Shown: positions 32,561 through 46,052, counted from the stretch's first letter. The stretch: DNA of 64,000 bases from Isoetes taiwanensis (GCA_021234155.1 JAJEKV010000002.1:42089203-42153202), one strand, 5' to 3'. Program-made: numbers and translations. Notes: generated by a model from the letters alone, not told the origin.

Positions 32561-33449
32561 TAGCGCCACAAAAATAATGCATGATTCACTTGCATGCTGT
32601 TTTGCAATGACATTTGTTCATTTTGTTATGCCATAGATTACGAGGGATATCTTGTATTATCCTATTTTCCATGGGAATTCCCTTCTCCTAAATCTCTAAA
32701 GAAAAGCATCTTAATATTAAAAAACTACCAACAAAGGAATTACTTGAGGTTAGCACAGTGGTGGAAGAGAATGGTGAAGAAGAACTGAGGCGAGTAAATT
32801 TAGCAAAAACTCAAAACCAACATACATTGAAGGTCTTGGCTGATTAGCATTCTCAACTTGACAAGCTCCCTATCGTCCAAGGACAGACAGATATGATAAT
32901 GAAACCGCCTGTAATGAGAAAAGGATGACTAATGCGAAGGGAGAGCTATGGAATAACTTTTTCTGGAAAATCAAAGGGCGATTCCTTAAGAAAGGCATTA
33001 GCAGTTGTGGAAGACAAGGTGAAACGTGTTAGTCTGAGTGAATCTCAGCCACAAAAAGGTGGCTAAAGCACATCCCATTGATGTTATTTGGTAAGAAATG
33101 TTTTTATGTTGTTCTTAAGCCTGCAAATTTAGAATCCTTACTGCACTTTTACACAGAATAACATCCTTCAAATCTTTAATCTATCCATATGGGGTGGGTG
33201 TTAATTCATCTAATTATAATTCCCTCATAGAAGGGGCACATGGAGCACAAATGGTGGCATTCATATGCAAATAAGAGTGTTGGATAACTGTTTAAATAGC
33301 CCCTATCTTGGATGTACCATACATAAGTCTATCACTAAGCTTTACATGTTTCCATTTGTTTTGCGGTGTACTGTAGTGATGGACTTGCATTCTGTTATAG
33401 CTTATGTGGGAGGTTTGGGTGTTCAAAGAAACAATTTCCCTGCCCATTA
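32561..33449. other. Non-coding stretch
   Basis: AT-rich. No gene or repeat recognised. Confidence 0.35.
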
Positions 33450-33900
33450 TAGTTTATTGTCTGTGCAATATCATGGTCTCCAAGTTTGGCACAAGCATCA
33501 AGAATACCAACAAATATCATCATCTCTTCCGTATGCATTTCCCCCAAAAGTTTTAAGCCTTCCTTCATGCAGCCATGCTTTGAGTATGATGTTATCAAGG
33601 ATGTCCATAGTATTATATCCTTCTCATTAATCTTGTCAAAGACCCTTTGTGCATCCTCCAGTCCATTAAACCTTCCATACATGTACACAAGAGGCATGCA
33701 AGTGGATATATATGTATCTATAGAGGCAACTCCCCCAACAAAACAAACTGCTTATGAACTTCATTTTTTGTGTTTTGGATTGATCCAGTGCATCAATAAC
33801 CAAATCTAGGATATACTGGCAGAACAAAGATGGACGAAACCGTTTCCCCTGCCAATGAAATGAGCTTGCCCAGAACTTGTATGGGATTCCCAGAATCAAT
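33450..33900 (-). pseudogene. Pentatricopeptide-repeat gene fragment
   Basis: On the minus strand from 33697 the text MPLVYMYGRFNGLEDAQRVF, DKINEKDIILWTSLITSYSK and GMHTEE-like sequence to GILDACAKLGDHDIAQTI is about two and a half PPR motifs of the PLS type. Upstream (33860-33700) further similarity is broken across frames. PPR proteins bind organelle RNA. This piece has no start or end and looks like debris of a relative of the gene at 37213-39765. Confidence 0.65.
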
Positions 33901-34146
33901 AGACTGGGCTCCTTGCAAATTACTTAAATACATTCTTCCATATCTAACCTTACTCTGCTATATCCATGCATGCAAGAAACCACCCAAAAGGAGCGACCAA
34001 AACAATCTTCTAAAGATGGAAAAGCAAAGGACATTGAAGCTATTCCATGAGATAGATCTAAAAGCATACCTGTACACAGCTTTTCCACAAATTGCACAGT
34101 AGATCCTCAGCTAACAAACAGCAAATTCTCCAAACCAATTTTGTCG

Positions 34147-34214
34147 GCATAATAACTCCCCTGCTTCATGGCTAGAACTAGCATAATAACTCCCCTGCTT
34201 CATGGCTAGAACTG
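34147..34214. repeat. 34-bp tandem duplication
   Basis: The unit 'gcataataactcccctgctt' plus 'catggctagaacta' occurs at 34147 and 34181 with one difference. Confidence 0.85.
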
Positions 34215-37212
34215 GAGACCTACACTGTTGCTCAGAAGCAACGGCGCAACAACAAAGGTACTTGCGAAAAGTCAAAATGCCAATGAGGAATAGAAACAAG
34301 GATTTCAAACCCTCGTACAAAAAGCATCGCCGGATTGCACCCTAACAACCCCCCTAACGATAATGGATGGCAGCTAACCCATCTTCTCATGCTGACTAAC
34401 GCAGCTCCATAAATCAACATCAGCTGTCCATGTAACCTTACAAAAGGATCACCGTCCAAACGGAAAACCCACATATCAACCCATCTCCCAAAGGTCTGCC
34501 ATTGGGGCAACCCAAAACAATGATTTAGGGAAAAATAAGTTCCAATTGCCATAAAAAAAGAAAATGGCATCCAAAAAGCCAAAAACCTTAGGCCATCCCC
34601 TCGCTCCTTAACAGGGGCAATCCAATGAAGATGGACGTTTTCTATATTTTTATAAGACTGTTGGAAAATGGTATGTTCTAATGTGTGATATTTCTTGTTG
34701 GATCAGATTTCTAATTGAAAGCAAGAAGAATATGTTTGACCTGCATGCTGAAAACAAAGATGAGAAAACAATCATACATATGACATCTACATGAGCCAGA
34801 AGCAAAACGAAGTGCCAGAAGAAAAAACATACCTCCTCATTCAAGTAGGTGTCATTACTAAATTAGTTGTAAAAGGCAAGAGATTCTGAACTAATTTACA
34901 ACAAATACAGAAAGAAAAACAATAATACATATATTATTTACCTTCCATCTCTTGATCAAGCTCTTCTTTTCATTGTCGGCAAGATCTCATATTGATCTCA
35001 AAGAACCATCCAAACTCTGTTTTGAAGCATGTGAACGCAGAGAGACATGACATTGGTAAACCAGAATGATATTTGTCTTCCTTTAACCATTTCAAAATTG
35101 TGGAGGCTTGTTTTGAGCAATTTGGCTGCCAAAAGAACAATTCCAAAAGCAGAAATATGGCAGTAGCCCTTGCAAGCACCTGCTAAAGTTACGCATCCCA
35201 TCGCCTGCCAGCATAAACAATAAAAGCATATTTGTATAAGATGCAACTCAACGAAGATAAGGAAAAGAAATAGGATATTACAAAGAAATCCATCTGGAAT
35301 GCTTCATCTTACTTCCATTTTCACAGCTCCAATGGAAGGCAGAAACAATTAAAAAACATAAACGTAATGTAACATACCAAACTTGTCAAACAAACAAATT
35401 ACCTGATTGATCTGAAGGAACACAAATTTCATCAACTATGAGTTCAGGAAAGCCTCTGTGCGTGCATCATCAATGATGACAGAAAATTTTGATCTCACCT
35501 AATCAATGCATTTGTGCAGAACGCCACACATAAACAAACCCTCTTTTCTTATACTTTACTCCCACTTCAAGTATTCCCAACAAAATTGAGTCAAACCACC
35601 TGGGCGGCCATCGCCTACCTTTCAGTGGATGAGGTCCAAGAAATCAAATGAACCTGGAATGCACAGACAGGAAGCCAAGAGAGGGATCTATAATAACCAA
35701 AAAATGGATAGAAATCCATGAAAATCAAAAGTTCTTACGCCTTTAACATTTTGGACCAAACCATTGGCTACCTACTGGCACGAGGAAAGGAGCTTCCAAG
35801 TACGTGTCCTGTAACAAAGAAGTAAGAAGAATGTCATATATTTAAATGCTGGATGAGAGGTCTGGTCTGGTTTTTATTACTGAGCAAACCCTGTACATGC
35901 AGTAGACTTTGAACAAAAAAAAATGATAAACAACATTACCTCTGATCTCAGCCCCTGCTTTAAGCTGCCTCTCTAGGCGATTCACTCCTAAACCTAAAGG
36001 AAATGAAGATTGAGGACCCCTGAAGATCGAAAGATTCAAAAGCATGCCATGTACCTGACATCGGATGTTGCTGGCGGTTCCTGAGGGGGAGAAAGAAAGA
36101 AAGAAAGATTATATTAACGTCTACAAAAGACCTCTTAGGTCTATGAGACCATTTTGTACAGCAATCATGTGCACCTAGGGGCGCATTTGCAGCCTCCTAG
36201 AGATGTTACATAAAAATGAAAAAAAGAAAAGAAAAACTAAAGTATGAAGTCATGAAGCATTTGTCTTCTTGGCCACCGCTTCAAAGTCCGAAGTGATGTC
36301 AGACTTGTTTTCTCTTTGAAAGGACTGCTTAGAGCGGATCCCCATTAGCATCACACTCGTGTTTGATACCTGTGCCATGTAGGCAATCACAGGCAGAGCA
36401 AATGCAGACCATTTCCATTTTCAATCGCATAACTTACCTTTTTTATTCCGGTGACAGAGCAGTAAACGCCCAAGAAGATTTGAGATAGCCGGTTTGGATA
36501 CGTAGGAGAATTGGAAGTCGGTTTGAATATGCCCTAAACGACAAACTCCAGGGCAACTTCAGTTTTTCAGATGCAGTGATGGTGCATCTGAAAACTCTAC
36601 CGGATGCAGCGCCATGTCACCCAATTTGAGTTCCGGTGGAAGCAATGGGAACAGCAAATCGTGGAGCCAGGAGTGCCATATGGCACAGTATTTCCGGTAG
36701 ATGACCCGAATGGAGATGGGCCCTTATGTTTGTCCTTTACAGCCCGCTTTCTTCTTCTTGGCACTTTCATGGATATCCCTCTTGGGACCGGATTAGGGGG
36801 TCCAGGAAGGGGACCTGGCTTCCGTTTATTATCCTTACCCCCTGAGTTGTCGGATCCTCTGCCATTCAAGGGCTCAGAAATCGTTGGACGGTGGAAGACG
36901 AAAACGTCCATCTGCTCTGCTGGCAAGAAAACCGCTCCTTTTCTTTGATTGTGAACGTTTAGCTTGCCAGAAAAGTGCTCTCTGCCAAAAAAAGCATAAG
37001 CAGGACGATCTCGCTCATCTATAGACGATCTCGCTCATCGATGGCACCCAATAGGTTGGGACTGATCATCTGGCCGTAGCCCTCCACCTTAACCAATACT
37101 AAGCCACAGTAAAATTTTATGATCGCAACTTTATGATCAAAGAGCAATCTCGCTCGTCCAAATGGCACCCAATAGCCATATTATTGGAAAGCCAACATTT
37201 GACATTCGTTTT
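34215..37212. other. Spacer with possible exons of an unrecognised minus-strand gene
   Basis: Three exon-like stretches on the minus strand have fair splice sites. The first is about 36052-35940, coding GLGVNRLERQLKAGAEIR, with donor GTAATG. The second is 35811-35779, with acceptor TTTGTTACAG and donor GTAGGT. The third is 35660-35626, with acceptor GCATTCCAG and an in-frame TGA. Joined in phase they would end a protein in ...SFDFLDLIH. A frame at 36597-36926 (Pro/Arg-rich on the minus strand) could be an earlier exon or chance. A (GAAA)n run is at 36090-36108, and a duplicated 'gacgatctcgctcat' block at 37005-37040 recurs near 37143. All of this is tentative. Confidence 0.2.
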
Positions 37213-39765
37213 TTAACTTGGAATTAGACTTGTCCCTCTGGAATAGATATTCAACATCAAGGCATATGGTGGAGCATAAAGTGGGTGTAGCTGAATAATT
37301 GCATCAAAACATCGCCTGCCAAGATCTACATTGCAATGGAAATTGCAAGCGCTAAGAAGCGTCATCCATGAAGAAACATCAGGTTGGGCATTTTCTTTGA
37401 GCAAATTCTCTGCCTCATTAAACTGGCCGGTATGGCCAAGAAGATCTATTAGGCAAGTAATATGGTATACATCAGGCTCTATATCATATTCATTTACCAT
37501 GTTTTTAAAGTACAATAGGATTTCATTGACGAAACCTGCATGAAGAAAGGTGGCCAGAAGAGCACTGAATGCAACCTTGTCTGGTTTAATGCCACAGCCC
37601 TGCATTTTTTCAAAACAATGCATGGCACCTTCAATCTCCCCAAGCTGGGCGTGTCCACAAATCAATGTGCACCATAAATGTGCATCTTGATTGTCCAGGC
37701 CATTAAATATGTCCTGTGCTTCTTTCAAGCCACCACATTTAGCATACATATCTACAATGGCACATTCAATCTGAATGTCAGATTGCAGGCCCCTACTAAT
37801 GATCTGCTGATGAAGACATCTGCCCTGCTCTATGGCACCCATGATCCCACATACTTTCAAGATGCTAAGAAATGTGACAGCATTTGGTAGGATACCATTT
37901 TTCTGCATATCTTGGAAGCATTCCATGGCAAGTTGACCTTTATCATGTTCAACATATCCTGAAATCATTGTTCCCCATGGCACTACATTCTTGTTTGATA
38001 TTCCATCAAAAATACTACGCGCTTCATTCAAGAATCCAAATTTAAGATACATATCTACAAGACTACTTCCAACCACATCATCAGATTGGAGACTGCGATC
38101 AATTATCTGCTTATGAATAACCCTACCCTGTTCTATTGCATGTATGCTGCCACATGCTTTTAGAATACTTGAAAATATATGTTTGTCTGGCTTAACTCCA
38201 TCATGTTGCATATGTTTGAAGCATTCCAGTGCAAGGTCACCTTTCCCATATTGGGCATACCCAGCAATCATTGCACCCCATGACACAGCGTTTTGATTTG
38301 GCATTCTGTCTAAGATACTGCGAGCCTCTTCTAAGCTTCCACCCCTGACATACATATCAACAAGACTACTCCCTACCACAATGTCAAAGAGAGAACCATC
38401 TTCCATGATCTGCTCATGGATGCACCTGCCATGTACAATGTCCCCTATGCTACCACATGCTTTTAAGACACTAGGAAATACAAGTCTGTTTGGCTGTGTG
38501 CCATCTTGCACCATGCCATTAAAACACTCTAGGGCAAGATACGCTAGACCTTCCTGTGCATATCCTGTAATAATTGCGCCCCAACTCATGGCCTCTCGCG
38601 TGGACAACCTGTCAAACACTCCGCGAGCCTCCTCTATGCTGCCGCACTTAGCATACATATCTATAAGAGTAACCCCTATAACACTGTCACATTCGGTCCC
38701 GGTTTCTATAAGCTGCTGATGAATGAGCCTCCCCTGTTGTATTCTGTATTGGACGCCACATGCTTTCAACATGGATGAAAATATGACCTTGCTAGGCTTT
38801 AAACCATCATGCTCCATCTCTTCAACATATTCTGAAATCGTGTCAAGTTTGTCATGCTGGGTAAAACCAGCAATCATTGTCCCCCATAAAACCAAATCTC
38901 TATTGGGCAACCTATCGAACACCGTACGCGCTTCCTCCAAGCTTCCACATTTAGCATACATATTAACAAGCATGCTGCCTATCATTGGATCCAACTGTAG
39001 CTCATTGTCAAGAATCTGTTCATGGATATATCTACCCTGCTCTATGAAGCCAATGATAATGCATGCTTTCAAGATGCCTAGATATATGACTCTGCTAGGT
39101 CTTATGCCATTCTGGAGCATGCCTCCAAAACATTCCAAGGCATTGTAACCTTCTAAATGTTGAGCATGTCCCATAATCATAGCTCCCCATGACACTATGT
39201 TTTTTAATGGCACAATGTCAAAAACTCTACGTGCCTCATCCAAGCTTCCACATTTACAGTACATATCAACAAGACTACTGCCTACTACAATATCAAATTG
39301 GTGGCCAGTCTCGACAACTTCATTATGTATTTGCCTACCCTGCTCTAGGGCACCTACAGTGTTGCACCCTGTCAATATACTTGAAAAGGTGAACTTGTTG
39401 GGTATTTCTCCCTCATATAGCATCCTGGCATACAAACTATGGGCTTTTCCACCATGTCCATGTTTAGCACTGGCATCAATAATTGCATTCCATGTATACT
39501 GAGTTGGCTTTGAAACCTTGCTGAAAACTTGGTTTGCTTGGATTAAGCTGCCACAAGTGCTAAATAGACGAATGAGATGATCGGTCAAAACAGGCACCAA
39601 ATCTAGTCCGCTGTAGCTCATTAAGGACTGAATCCTGTGGCCAAGTTCCTTGTTTTGCAGCTTCGTGCATTCTTGCAACATATGGTACATAAGGTTTCTG
39701 GAAACAGAGATTCCATGTTGTTGCATCAACTCAGCTGATGCAACAGCTTGATTCAGCCATGACAT
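37213..39765 (-). CDS. Pentatricopeptide-repeat protein, PLS type, without E/DYW end
   Basis: The uninterrupted frame has 850 codons. After about 75 residues of leader (MSWLNQAVASAELMQQHG...) come some seven P-L-S triplets of about 100 residues each. Each has the phrases 'YAKCGSLEEAR.VFD..P', 'V.WG.MI.GYAQ' and 'M..DG.KP....F.S.LKACG'. Such proteins bind organelle RNA base by base, often for C-to-U editing. The frame ends just after LYAPPYALMLNIYSRG, where E and DYW domains would follow, so it has no deaminase of its own; either it was truncated or it works with a partner. Just upstream of the ATG is an acceptor-like TTTGTTGCAG, so a 5' exon carrying a transit peptide may exist. The repeats are well kept, so this looks like a working gene. 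Confidence 0.9.
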   Translation of the reverse strand: MSWLNQAVASAELMQQHGISVSRNLMYHMLQECTKLQNKELGHRIQSLMSYSGLDLVPVLTDHLIRLFSTCGSLIQANQVFSKVSKPTQYTWNAIIDASAKHGHGGKAHSLYARMLYEGEIPNKFTFSSILTGCNTVGALEQGRQIHNEVVETGHQFDIVVGSSLVDMYCKCGSLDEARRVFDIVPLKNIVSWGAMIMGHAQHLEGYNALECFGGMLQNGIRPSRVIYLGILKACIIIGFIEQGRYIHEQILDNELQLDPMIGSMLVNMYAKCGSLEEARTVFDRLPNRDLVLWGTMIAGFTQHDKLDTISEYVEEMEHDGLKPSKVIFSSMLKACGVQYRIQQGRLIHQQLIETGTECDSVIGVTLIDMYAKCGSIEEARGVFDRLSTREAMSWGAIITGYAQEGLAYLALECFNGMVQDGTQPNRLVFPSVLKACGSIGDIVHGRCIHEQIMEDGSLFDIVVGSSLVDMYVRGGSLEEARSILDRMPNQNAVSWGAMIAGYAQYGKGDLALECFKHMQHDGVKPDKHIFSSILKACGSIHAIEQGRVIHKQIIDRSLQSDDVVGSSLVDMYLKFGFLNEARSIFDGISNKNVVPWGTMISGYVEHDKGQLAMECFQDMQKNGILPNAVTFLSILKVCGIMGAIEQGRCLHQQIISRGLQSDIQIECAIVDMYAKCGGLKEAQDIFNGLDNQDAHLWCTLICGHAQLGEIEGAMHCFEKMQGCGIKPDKVAFSALLATFLHAGFVNEILLYFKNMVNEYDIEPDVYHITCLIDLLGHTGQFNEAENLLKENAQPDVSSWMTLLSACNFHCNVDLGRRCFDAIIQLHPLYAPPYALMLNIYSRGTSLIPS

Positions 39766-39779
39766 CTCTGCAACAAATA

Positions 39780-42289
39780 ATTAATCTCTAATCCATTATT
39801 TTTAAAACTAAGCCATATGTTAAAAGACTCATGCCACTTTCTCAAAGCACACGTTTACTAGGCAAATCCTTTCTCACGCCATAGAACAATCCTGGTTTGA
39901 ATCACAAATAATATAACTAACCGAAGCATCCAAACTTTGCTTGTTTTAAGCTTACAGTCAGGCATGTGTAAACCGTTTACAAAAATGCCATTGGCAAGGC
40001 CCTCGCATGCCCGCCCTCTCAAGCATCTTATTTGTTTCAGAAAAGTGCCTGCATTTGTGAGTGAAATATGTGAAGTGGCATATAACATTCAAGAAGCACT
40101 GAAAATACATGATTACTTACTTGCAATTGAATGAAAGGATAGACCTGGGCAACCAACATCCTGATGATGAAAATATTTAGTAGACTAGAAGCCAGCTTGA
40201 TGTCTGATATGCCCATGTACAACAATTGCTGGTGTGGAGATGATCAGTAGAGCAAACGTATATTCTGTGAACGCATTTAGAGCTTGATGCAACAGTCCAG
40301 TTCTATCTTCTATCTAAGCAGCAGAAAGCAGAACCCCATCAGATTGAAACTTGGTTTAGATGGTGTGTCTAAGGATCAGCAAGGAACTTGGAACTTGGTC
40401 GTGAAGGAGCTGTGCAGAGTTCTGTTACCTACTGGCAAACACTTTGAAATCTATTTCCTGTTTCTTCTTCTGGAAACTGATTGCAAGATCTCGAGGCTGC
40501 ACAAACTGCAGATATAAGATCCACAGCAAAGTCATCATCCTTTGACTTCAAATATGCTATGCCGACATAGCTGTGCAGATCAGTCTTAGGCTCCCTGACC
40601 ATAAAGGTATAAAGATCATTTGCAGACTTCTGTTTAAGAACAGAGTCAAAGATCACTTCCAGGACAAAGCAAATATAAGTCAACGATACGTTTGGACAAA
40701 AGAGATTAAATATGATGGCATTGGGTATAAAAGACAGCTGCCAGAAGGATACAGCCTTCAGGTCTCCAGGATAAATTGAGATATCTCATGTTGGTAGCTA
40801 TACAAATTGGGTCAATGCTTAGATAATATCATAGTGGTTCACAGGGCGGGCAGAAGTCCATATAAATCCAACTCTTTTCAAGTTGATATTAGACAAGTCG
40901 AATACCTCCAAGACGGAAAAACTCCTTTGCCGGAACTGCTATCCCAAAAAAATGGGGGTATTAGACTTGTCTAAACTCACGCTGCATTCCACAGGTCGAA
41001 TACCCAAGGGGGTATTAGACTCCATCTAAACTAACTCCGTGAATTTGACAGGATGGTTCAATGGGATGCCATACTGATGATTGAAATTGAGACATCTCGG
41101 GAAAAGAAAAAAGAAATGTTTACTGTTCATGGCAAAAAGCCCCCAAAACCTACACACATAAAACATGATATATTATGATGTCTCAAATCATACCTGCCAG
41201 AGCGAAGCCTCAACACTTTCAACTGAATCTGCACCTCTTTTGATTTCTTGGTTGAGTTTTTCCACATGTCCGTAATACCTAAATCATATCAAACATTCAA
41301 ATCTCTCTCCGTAATCAGCTGCTAGCAAGCTAAAGCATGGTATGATCCACTGTTCTAATGGCTGGAGCTCTTAGTGAGTTTGCCTGAAGATAAAGATGTC
41401 TGCCAGCGAACACAATCCATGCAGCATTTGCCAGAAAGGAAAATAAGCAAACTAATACCTACATTTGATATTACAGAGTACATTCTTGATCTGGGCTATA
41501 CTACATTCCTTCAGTCTGCCGCCATCTTCTCTGGCCGTCTGATGCTTCATCATGGAAACTAATCAGTTAGGGAGTGTGAGCAAACTCCGTCAATCCACAG
41601 AAGATTTTAGGGCCATAGAGATGACAGATGTTTTAAGTATTCAACTTACAAAATCGTGCCACCAGGTATTCGACTTACAGAATTCAGAGAAAGCTTTGAT
41701 GAGCCGAATATCCCCTTTCTGCCGGAAATTTTTCTTCTGATGAAATCTATTTTTGAGCCGAATACCCTCAAGTGGTATTCAGCTTGGAGTTTTCTGGAAT
41801 CAAGGCCCACTTTGGGAGCCAATATTTCCTTCGCAAGTGGAAACCAAAGATGGATTGTGGATGCTTATGTAGGGTTCACATGGACGAACAAATTGGGTGC
41901 TGCTGAAAAGCGGTTGTTCAGCTGCTGAGCCTAAAATTTTCAGCCCGTTCAAAAATTTCAGCCCTCGCAGGGTCTATATTGCGAAACTGAGTCAGTGTGG
42001 CATTTTGCGAAGTAAGCCAAAGCCTATTTCTACACCATGTGAGCAGGGTATTAATGAGTGTTGTTTAAGCATAGCTCAGTAGTAAGGATGTTACCCTATC
42101 TCACTAGCACTAATAAGAGCCCTTCACGATAAGCTTAGCTTAGCTTCATGGAGGGAATAAGTAATGAAGGAGACCATAACCTTGTACCAATTAGGCTCTC
42201 GGCTAATCTAATAACACTGGTCATAGCTGATACTTGTACTTTTACGTAAAGACAATCTATAGCTTAAGAATTACCTCAAGCTTCTACAA
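39780..42289. other. Spacer upstream of the PPR gene
   Basis: It should hold the PPR promoter or 5' exon, but I could not place either. Only short frames occur. Around 40880-41030 the words 'tcgaatacc' and 'tctaatacc' recur in both orientations. A tRNA-like A box near 42072 has no partner B box. Confidence 0.35.
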
Positions 42290-42610
42290 GGAGCGGCTCA
42301 TAAGGAAGCATCAATTTAAAGCAACTCAGCATAGCGCGTCCGGATTTGATCATATGCTGAGCAACTTTGAAGGGTATGAGATTCATCCTCAATGACTCCC
42401 ATTTGGCAGCATTGACAGAGCCTGTCCTGACGTGGCTCACCAATCCATCTGCCTGTCTCAATTCGAAGATGATGTGCCCCTGTACGAATGGAGGCAATGA
42501 GTCTGCGTCGTTTCATGGGCAAGTTGCGCAGGTAGCATTGCGGGCCTCGTTCCAATGTGGGATTTATGTGGCGCTGGTAGTGTGCTGTCTTGACCTGTTC
42601 AAGGGCGCTA
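42290..42610 (-). pseudogene. LINE-3 C-terminal fragment, second copy
   Basis: On the minus strand: RGPQCYLRNLPMKRRRLIAS, then GAHHLRIETGRWIGEPR, LCQCCQ and DESHTLQSC. It is the inverted relative of 29385-29690, sharing the lead-in 'gaacaggtcaaga' as well, so both copies contain the same segment of the element. It is truncated on both sides. Confidence 0.65.
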
Positions 42611-44436
42611 AATTTTAAACATAAACAGTGTCGTGAGATGACATAAAATCAATACAAATATCTCATAGAAAAATATGGAACCATTTAGTTCTTACAAGTT
42701 CTAGCAATGGCCTTACCTAGCCTTTTTATTATTTTGGTTGCTCTTGGACATCTGAGGTGCCTAGCATCTGTAGTATAAAATAGGCATATTCTGGCATACT
42801 GGTTGCACTATAGTGTGAGACAATCAGGAAAACGCCTAGTTAATGGTGACTGGAACACTTTGAAGGGGGCACTAGTAGCACTTGAGTTATCACAAAAGAG
42901 TTATGGCAATGCTAATTTGGGTCTAGAATCTTCAAATAAATGCATAATCCACAATAATATTGAGTAACTGCACAAAAATGGAGTAACAGTGGATTGCTTT
43001 TGTTAATGCCATCTTCTGTATGCTCTGCCTCGTTCTCCAAGAAAATTAACACCATAGATGTTTGATGGATGTTCTAGTAAACGCATGTTGCAAGATACAG
43101 TATATTTGTGGCCATTTTGATGCTCATTATCACAGCCCATGCATACAAGCTCATAAAAGCTAGCACCCCAGGTCATTCTTAGCAACCCAAGTCTATATCT
43201 TTGCCTTAAAGAAGTGTAAGAAGGAACTTCTAATTCTTGAAGGGAGCTCATAAGCTCTACTACATTCATCAAGTTTTCTGGAGGCATAAAAGAGATATTT
43301 TATCTCCAGAATCTACCGATCACCTAAAAACACATAGCCGATTCTTTCAAAGCTTTATGCTAAACAAAAATCTTGGTATAAAACCAAGTATATCTCATAG
43401 AATCATTGATTTCCGAAAGGGCATTTTTATTGTAACTTGTAGTCGTGACATGCATGATATCAAAATGTTTCTTCCGACATCAGTTTCACATACCACATCT
43501 TGCATGAAGAGCTTTAAAACCCTTAGATACTATTTTGCTTGGAATCCTATGCTTCATTTGCATGTCCCTTAAAATTTGTATTCTTAGTCATATAGGCAAC
43601 CTGATTTGATTAATTCAAGATCCTATGCATCCTACTTCTCAAAACTTAAAGCTATATTTGTTTATTAGCTTTCTTAGGTAATCATATCCTTACTATTTTT
43701 GAGTTAATTTATTGTACACCCAAATCCTTTGTAAGTCTGATTTCTAGTGGAGATAAAGTAACATGGACTGCCACTAATCTGTATATATTCAGTAAATAAG
43801 TTTACAAAAATCTGGTTATCATTCTCAACCTCGAGTTTTACCACAGGCATAAGCCAGCATCTATATAGTTCAAATGTAGCCATGCTTTCATATCAGCATA
43901 TTCAAACATGTATGTTTCACTTTGCTAACCAAAATTCAGCACTTGGCTATTGCTATGAGAAGAAAGATCCATAGTATAATCCGGTTAGGATACCATATAA
44001 TAGTTGGCTTAGTCTAAATACCACCTCTGCTGTGAAACCAGCTTAAAATAAGTCACAGAATATTTCAACAAGTAGATACTCGTCCCATCCCATTATGCAG
44101 AAGCCAGACATAACAGCAAAAAGAAGACAATGAAAGATGAACCACCACGTACCTGCAGCCAATCATGCAAACATTAGCAGTATACCTGGTAATGAAGCAA
44201 GGGCCAAAAGGTACATTGGGTGGTTCATGGCTCTTCGCCCTTCACCCATTGTACATCTTTTTGCCCTTGTATTAGTAACTGATAATAAGGAAAAAGCATA
44301 GAATGTAAATACTGATGTAAAACTTAAAAAATATACAAATATTGTACTCTTGTGAAGCATTCAATAGAAACTTTGTTTTCCACATCTTGAAGGCTTATTA
44401 ATTGCTAATAGCTGATGCTAATATTCCAGCAGCAAC
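42611..44436. other. Non-coding stretch
   Basis: AT-rich, with short frames only. A minus-strand frame at 43003-43287 is 94 codons without a recognised domain. Confidence 0.35.
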
Positions 44437-46052
44437 TGTGACGTCCCCTACTCATATATGGTGCACTCACCGTATACAAACAGGAGTTCATCCCCCATAC
44501 CAGCTCCACACTGATACAGGGCCCTCCACGTATCACTGCAACCTTGATGAGTTCCAATGGGAAGAATGAAGGGGTCATTTACCCTGTCTCCCTCAGGGCC
44601 TACCTAGCTGCGGAAGCGTAAACATACATGTCAGTATACAACATCAACATCACATAACCATCTCGAAGGATGGCTCATCACATATCTGCATAGACAAAGA
44701 TCAGTACATCACATATGGAATCCTACCCAAGGTTCAGACTCAAAGGGGATGATTGACGGCTTGGGTCTCCAGAGTTCATTGCAGACAGAATTCATGGCAA
44801 TGGATTTGGCTGGCATAAGAACATGGCTTAGGGTAGTCCACTCCATCCGCCCCTCCTGTACACACTTTGCAGAGTAGGTTGAAAAGTGTTGGGACCTGAC
44901 TGTAGCCCGCCGGATGCATAGCCAAAGGGGCTATTCCTGGGTTGCATCTCCCCAGTTCCGATGGGGCAGGTAGGGATCACTCCCTCCAGAGATCTACATG
45001 CTGACTCAAGGTGACTAGAGGGCCACTGCCCTTATTCGACTTGAACCCAATGGAGAGTGACGCATCACTCCACGGGTGTCGAGCCCATGCCTTGCCCACA
45101 CGCAGTGGCAAGCCATTAGACCTAGTCCACAATGATCCCCGGTAGACTTTACACACCAGAGGGATCGTTCAAGAGTCAGAACACGAACCTCCTTATAAGC
45201 CAGTCTGGCCCCTTCACCCACAACCAGGTGTGGCTCTTGTACACAGGCCGAATTTACAGTGTGCTAAAGAGGCTAGCTAGGAGCATCAACTACCAGGCTT
45301 TAGGGTCTCTACCCCCCTTCCCAATACAATGAGTCCACAGAGATATATCATCATACATATCACAGAATAACTAAAGAACAAGATCTAATCTATATCATAG
45401 AGTTAGGTTCTTTAGTTAGAGCTTGGTATCTAGAGATCTAGATGGCTGCTATGGGCAATTTAATAGGCTAAACCTACTGATTCGATGACTGGAAGATGGT
45501 TTAGGCTATTAAATTGACGAAATATCTGATCCCTGGCTCGCTCATCCTGCTCTGAACTCGACCATCCTGCTCTGCTGCTAGAAGATGAAGCTAGATTGGG
45601 AAACTAACGAGCTGGTTCGCTCAGACAGAGTCTGGGATGCGGTTTTGACTCCTGGAGCAAGCAAAACAGAGCCCTAAAATCCTATGGACGAAAATGGCAA
45701 GTTAGGGTTTCCTTAACCTATATAGACAAAGGGTTAGGGCTAGGGTTCCTATTATCCCCTTTAGGCATGTGGGATAATTGGATGTGGCCCCACTTATATT
45801 AAATAAGTGGCCTAGGATATCCACATGGGTAAATGCGTACACATGGATGAATGTGTACACATTGACACACACATGGATAAGTGTGCATATGGGCAATTGT
45901 GCCCATGATTAAATGCATACACCTTGCAAGTTGCCCCCTAGGGTGCTACCTGCTCATACACGTTGGCGTACACGTCAGTCGGAATGGCGTGTACGCGTGA
46001 CAAGGCAGTATAGTATACGTCTTAGGACCGTATACTGTGCTGGAACGTCACA
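44437..46052 (-). repeat. 3' LTR, full length (1616 bp)
   Basis: It begins (minus) TGTGACGTTCCAGC and ends GGGGACGTCACA. The ends form a short TGTGACGT/ACGTCACA inverted repeat. It is the longest copy of this LTR in the window. Confidence 0.85.

Noticed and set aside
36597-36948. Frames of 109-114 codons open on both strands
   Set aside because: Both are Pro/Gly/Arg-rich, neither has a known domain, and I could not choose; kept only as a possible exon in the spacer entry.
38381-39502. Plus-strand frames opposite the PPR gene
   Set aside because: They are antisense shadows of the conserved PPR repeats.
42064-42100. tRNA-like A box ('tagctcagtagtaagg')
   Set aside because: No B box or cloverleaf partner in the next 60 bases.
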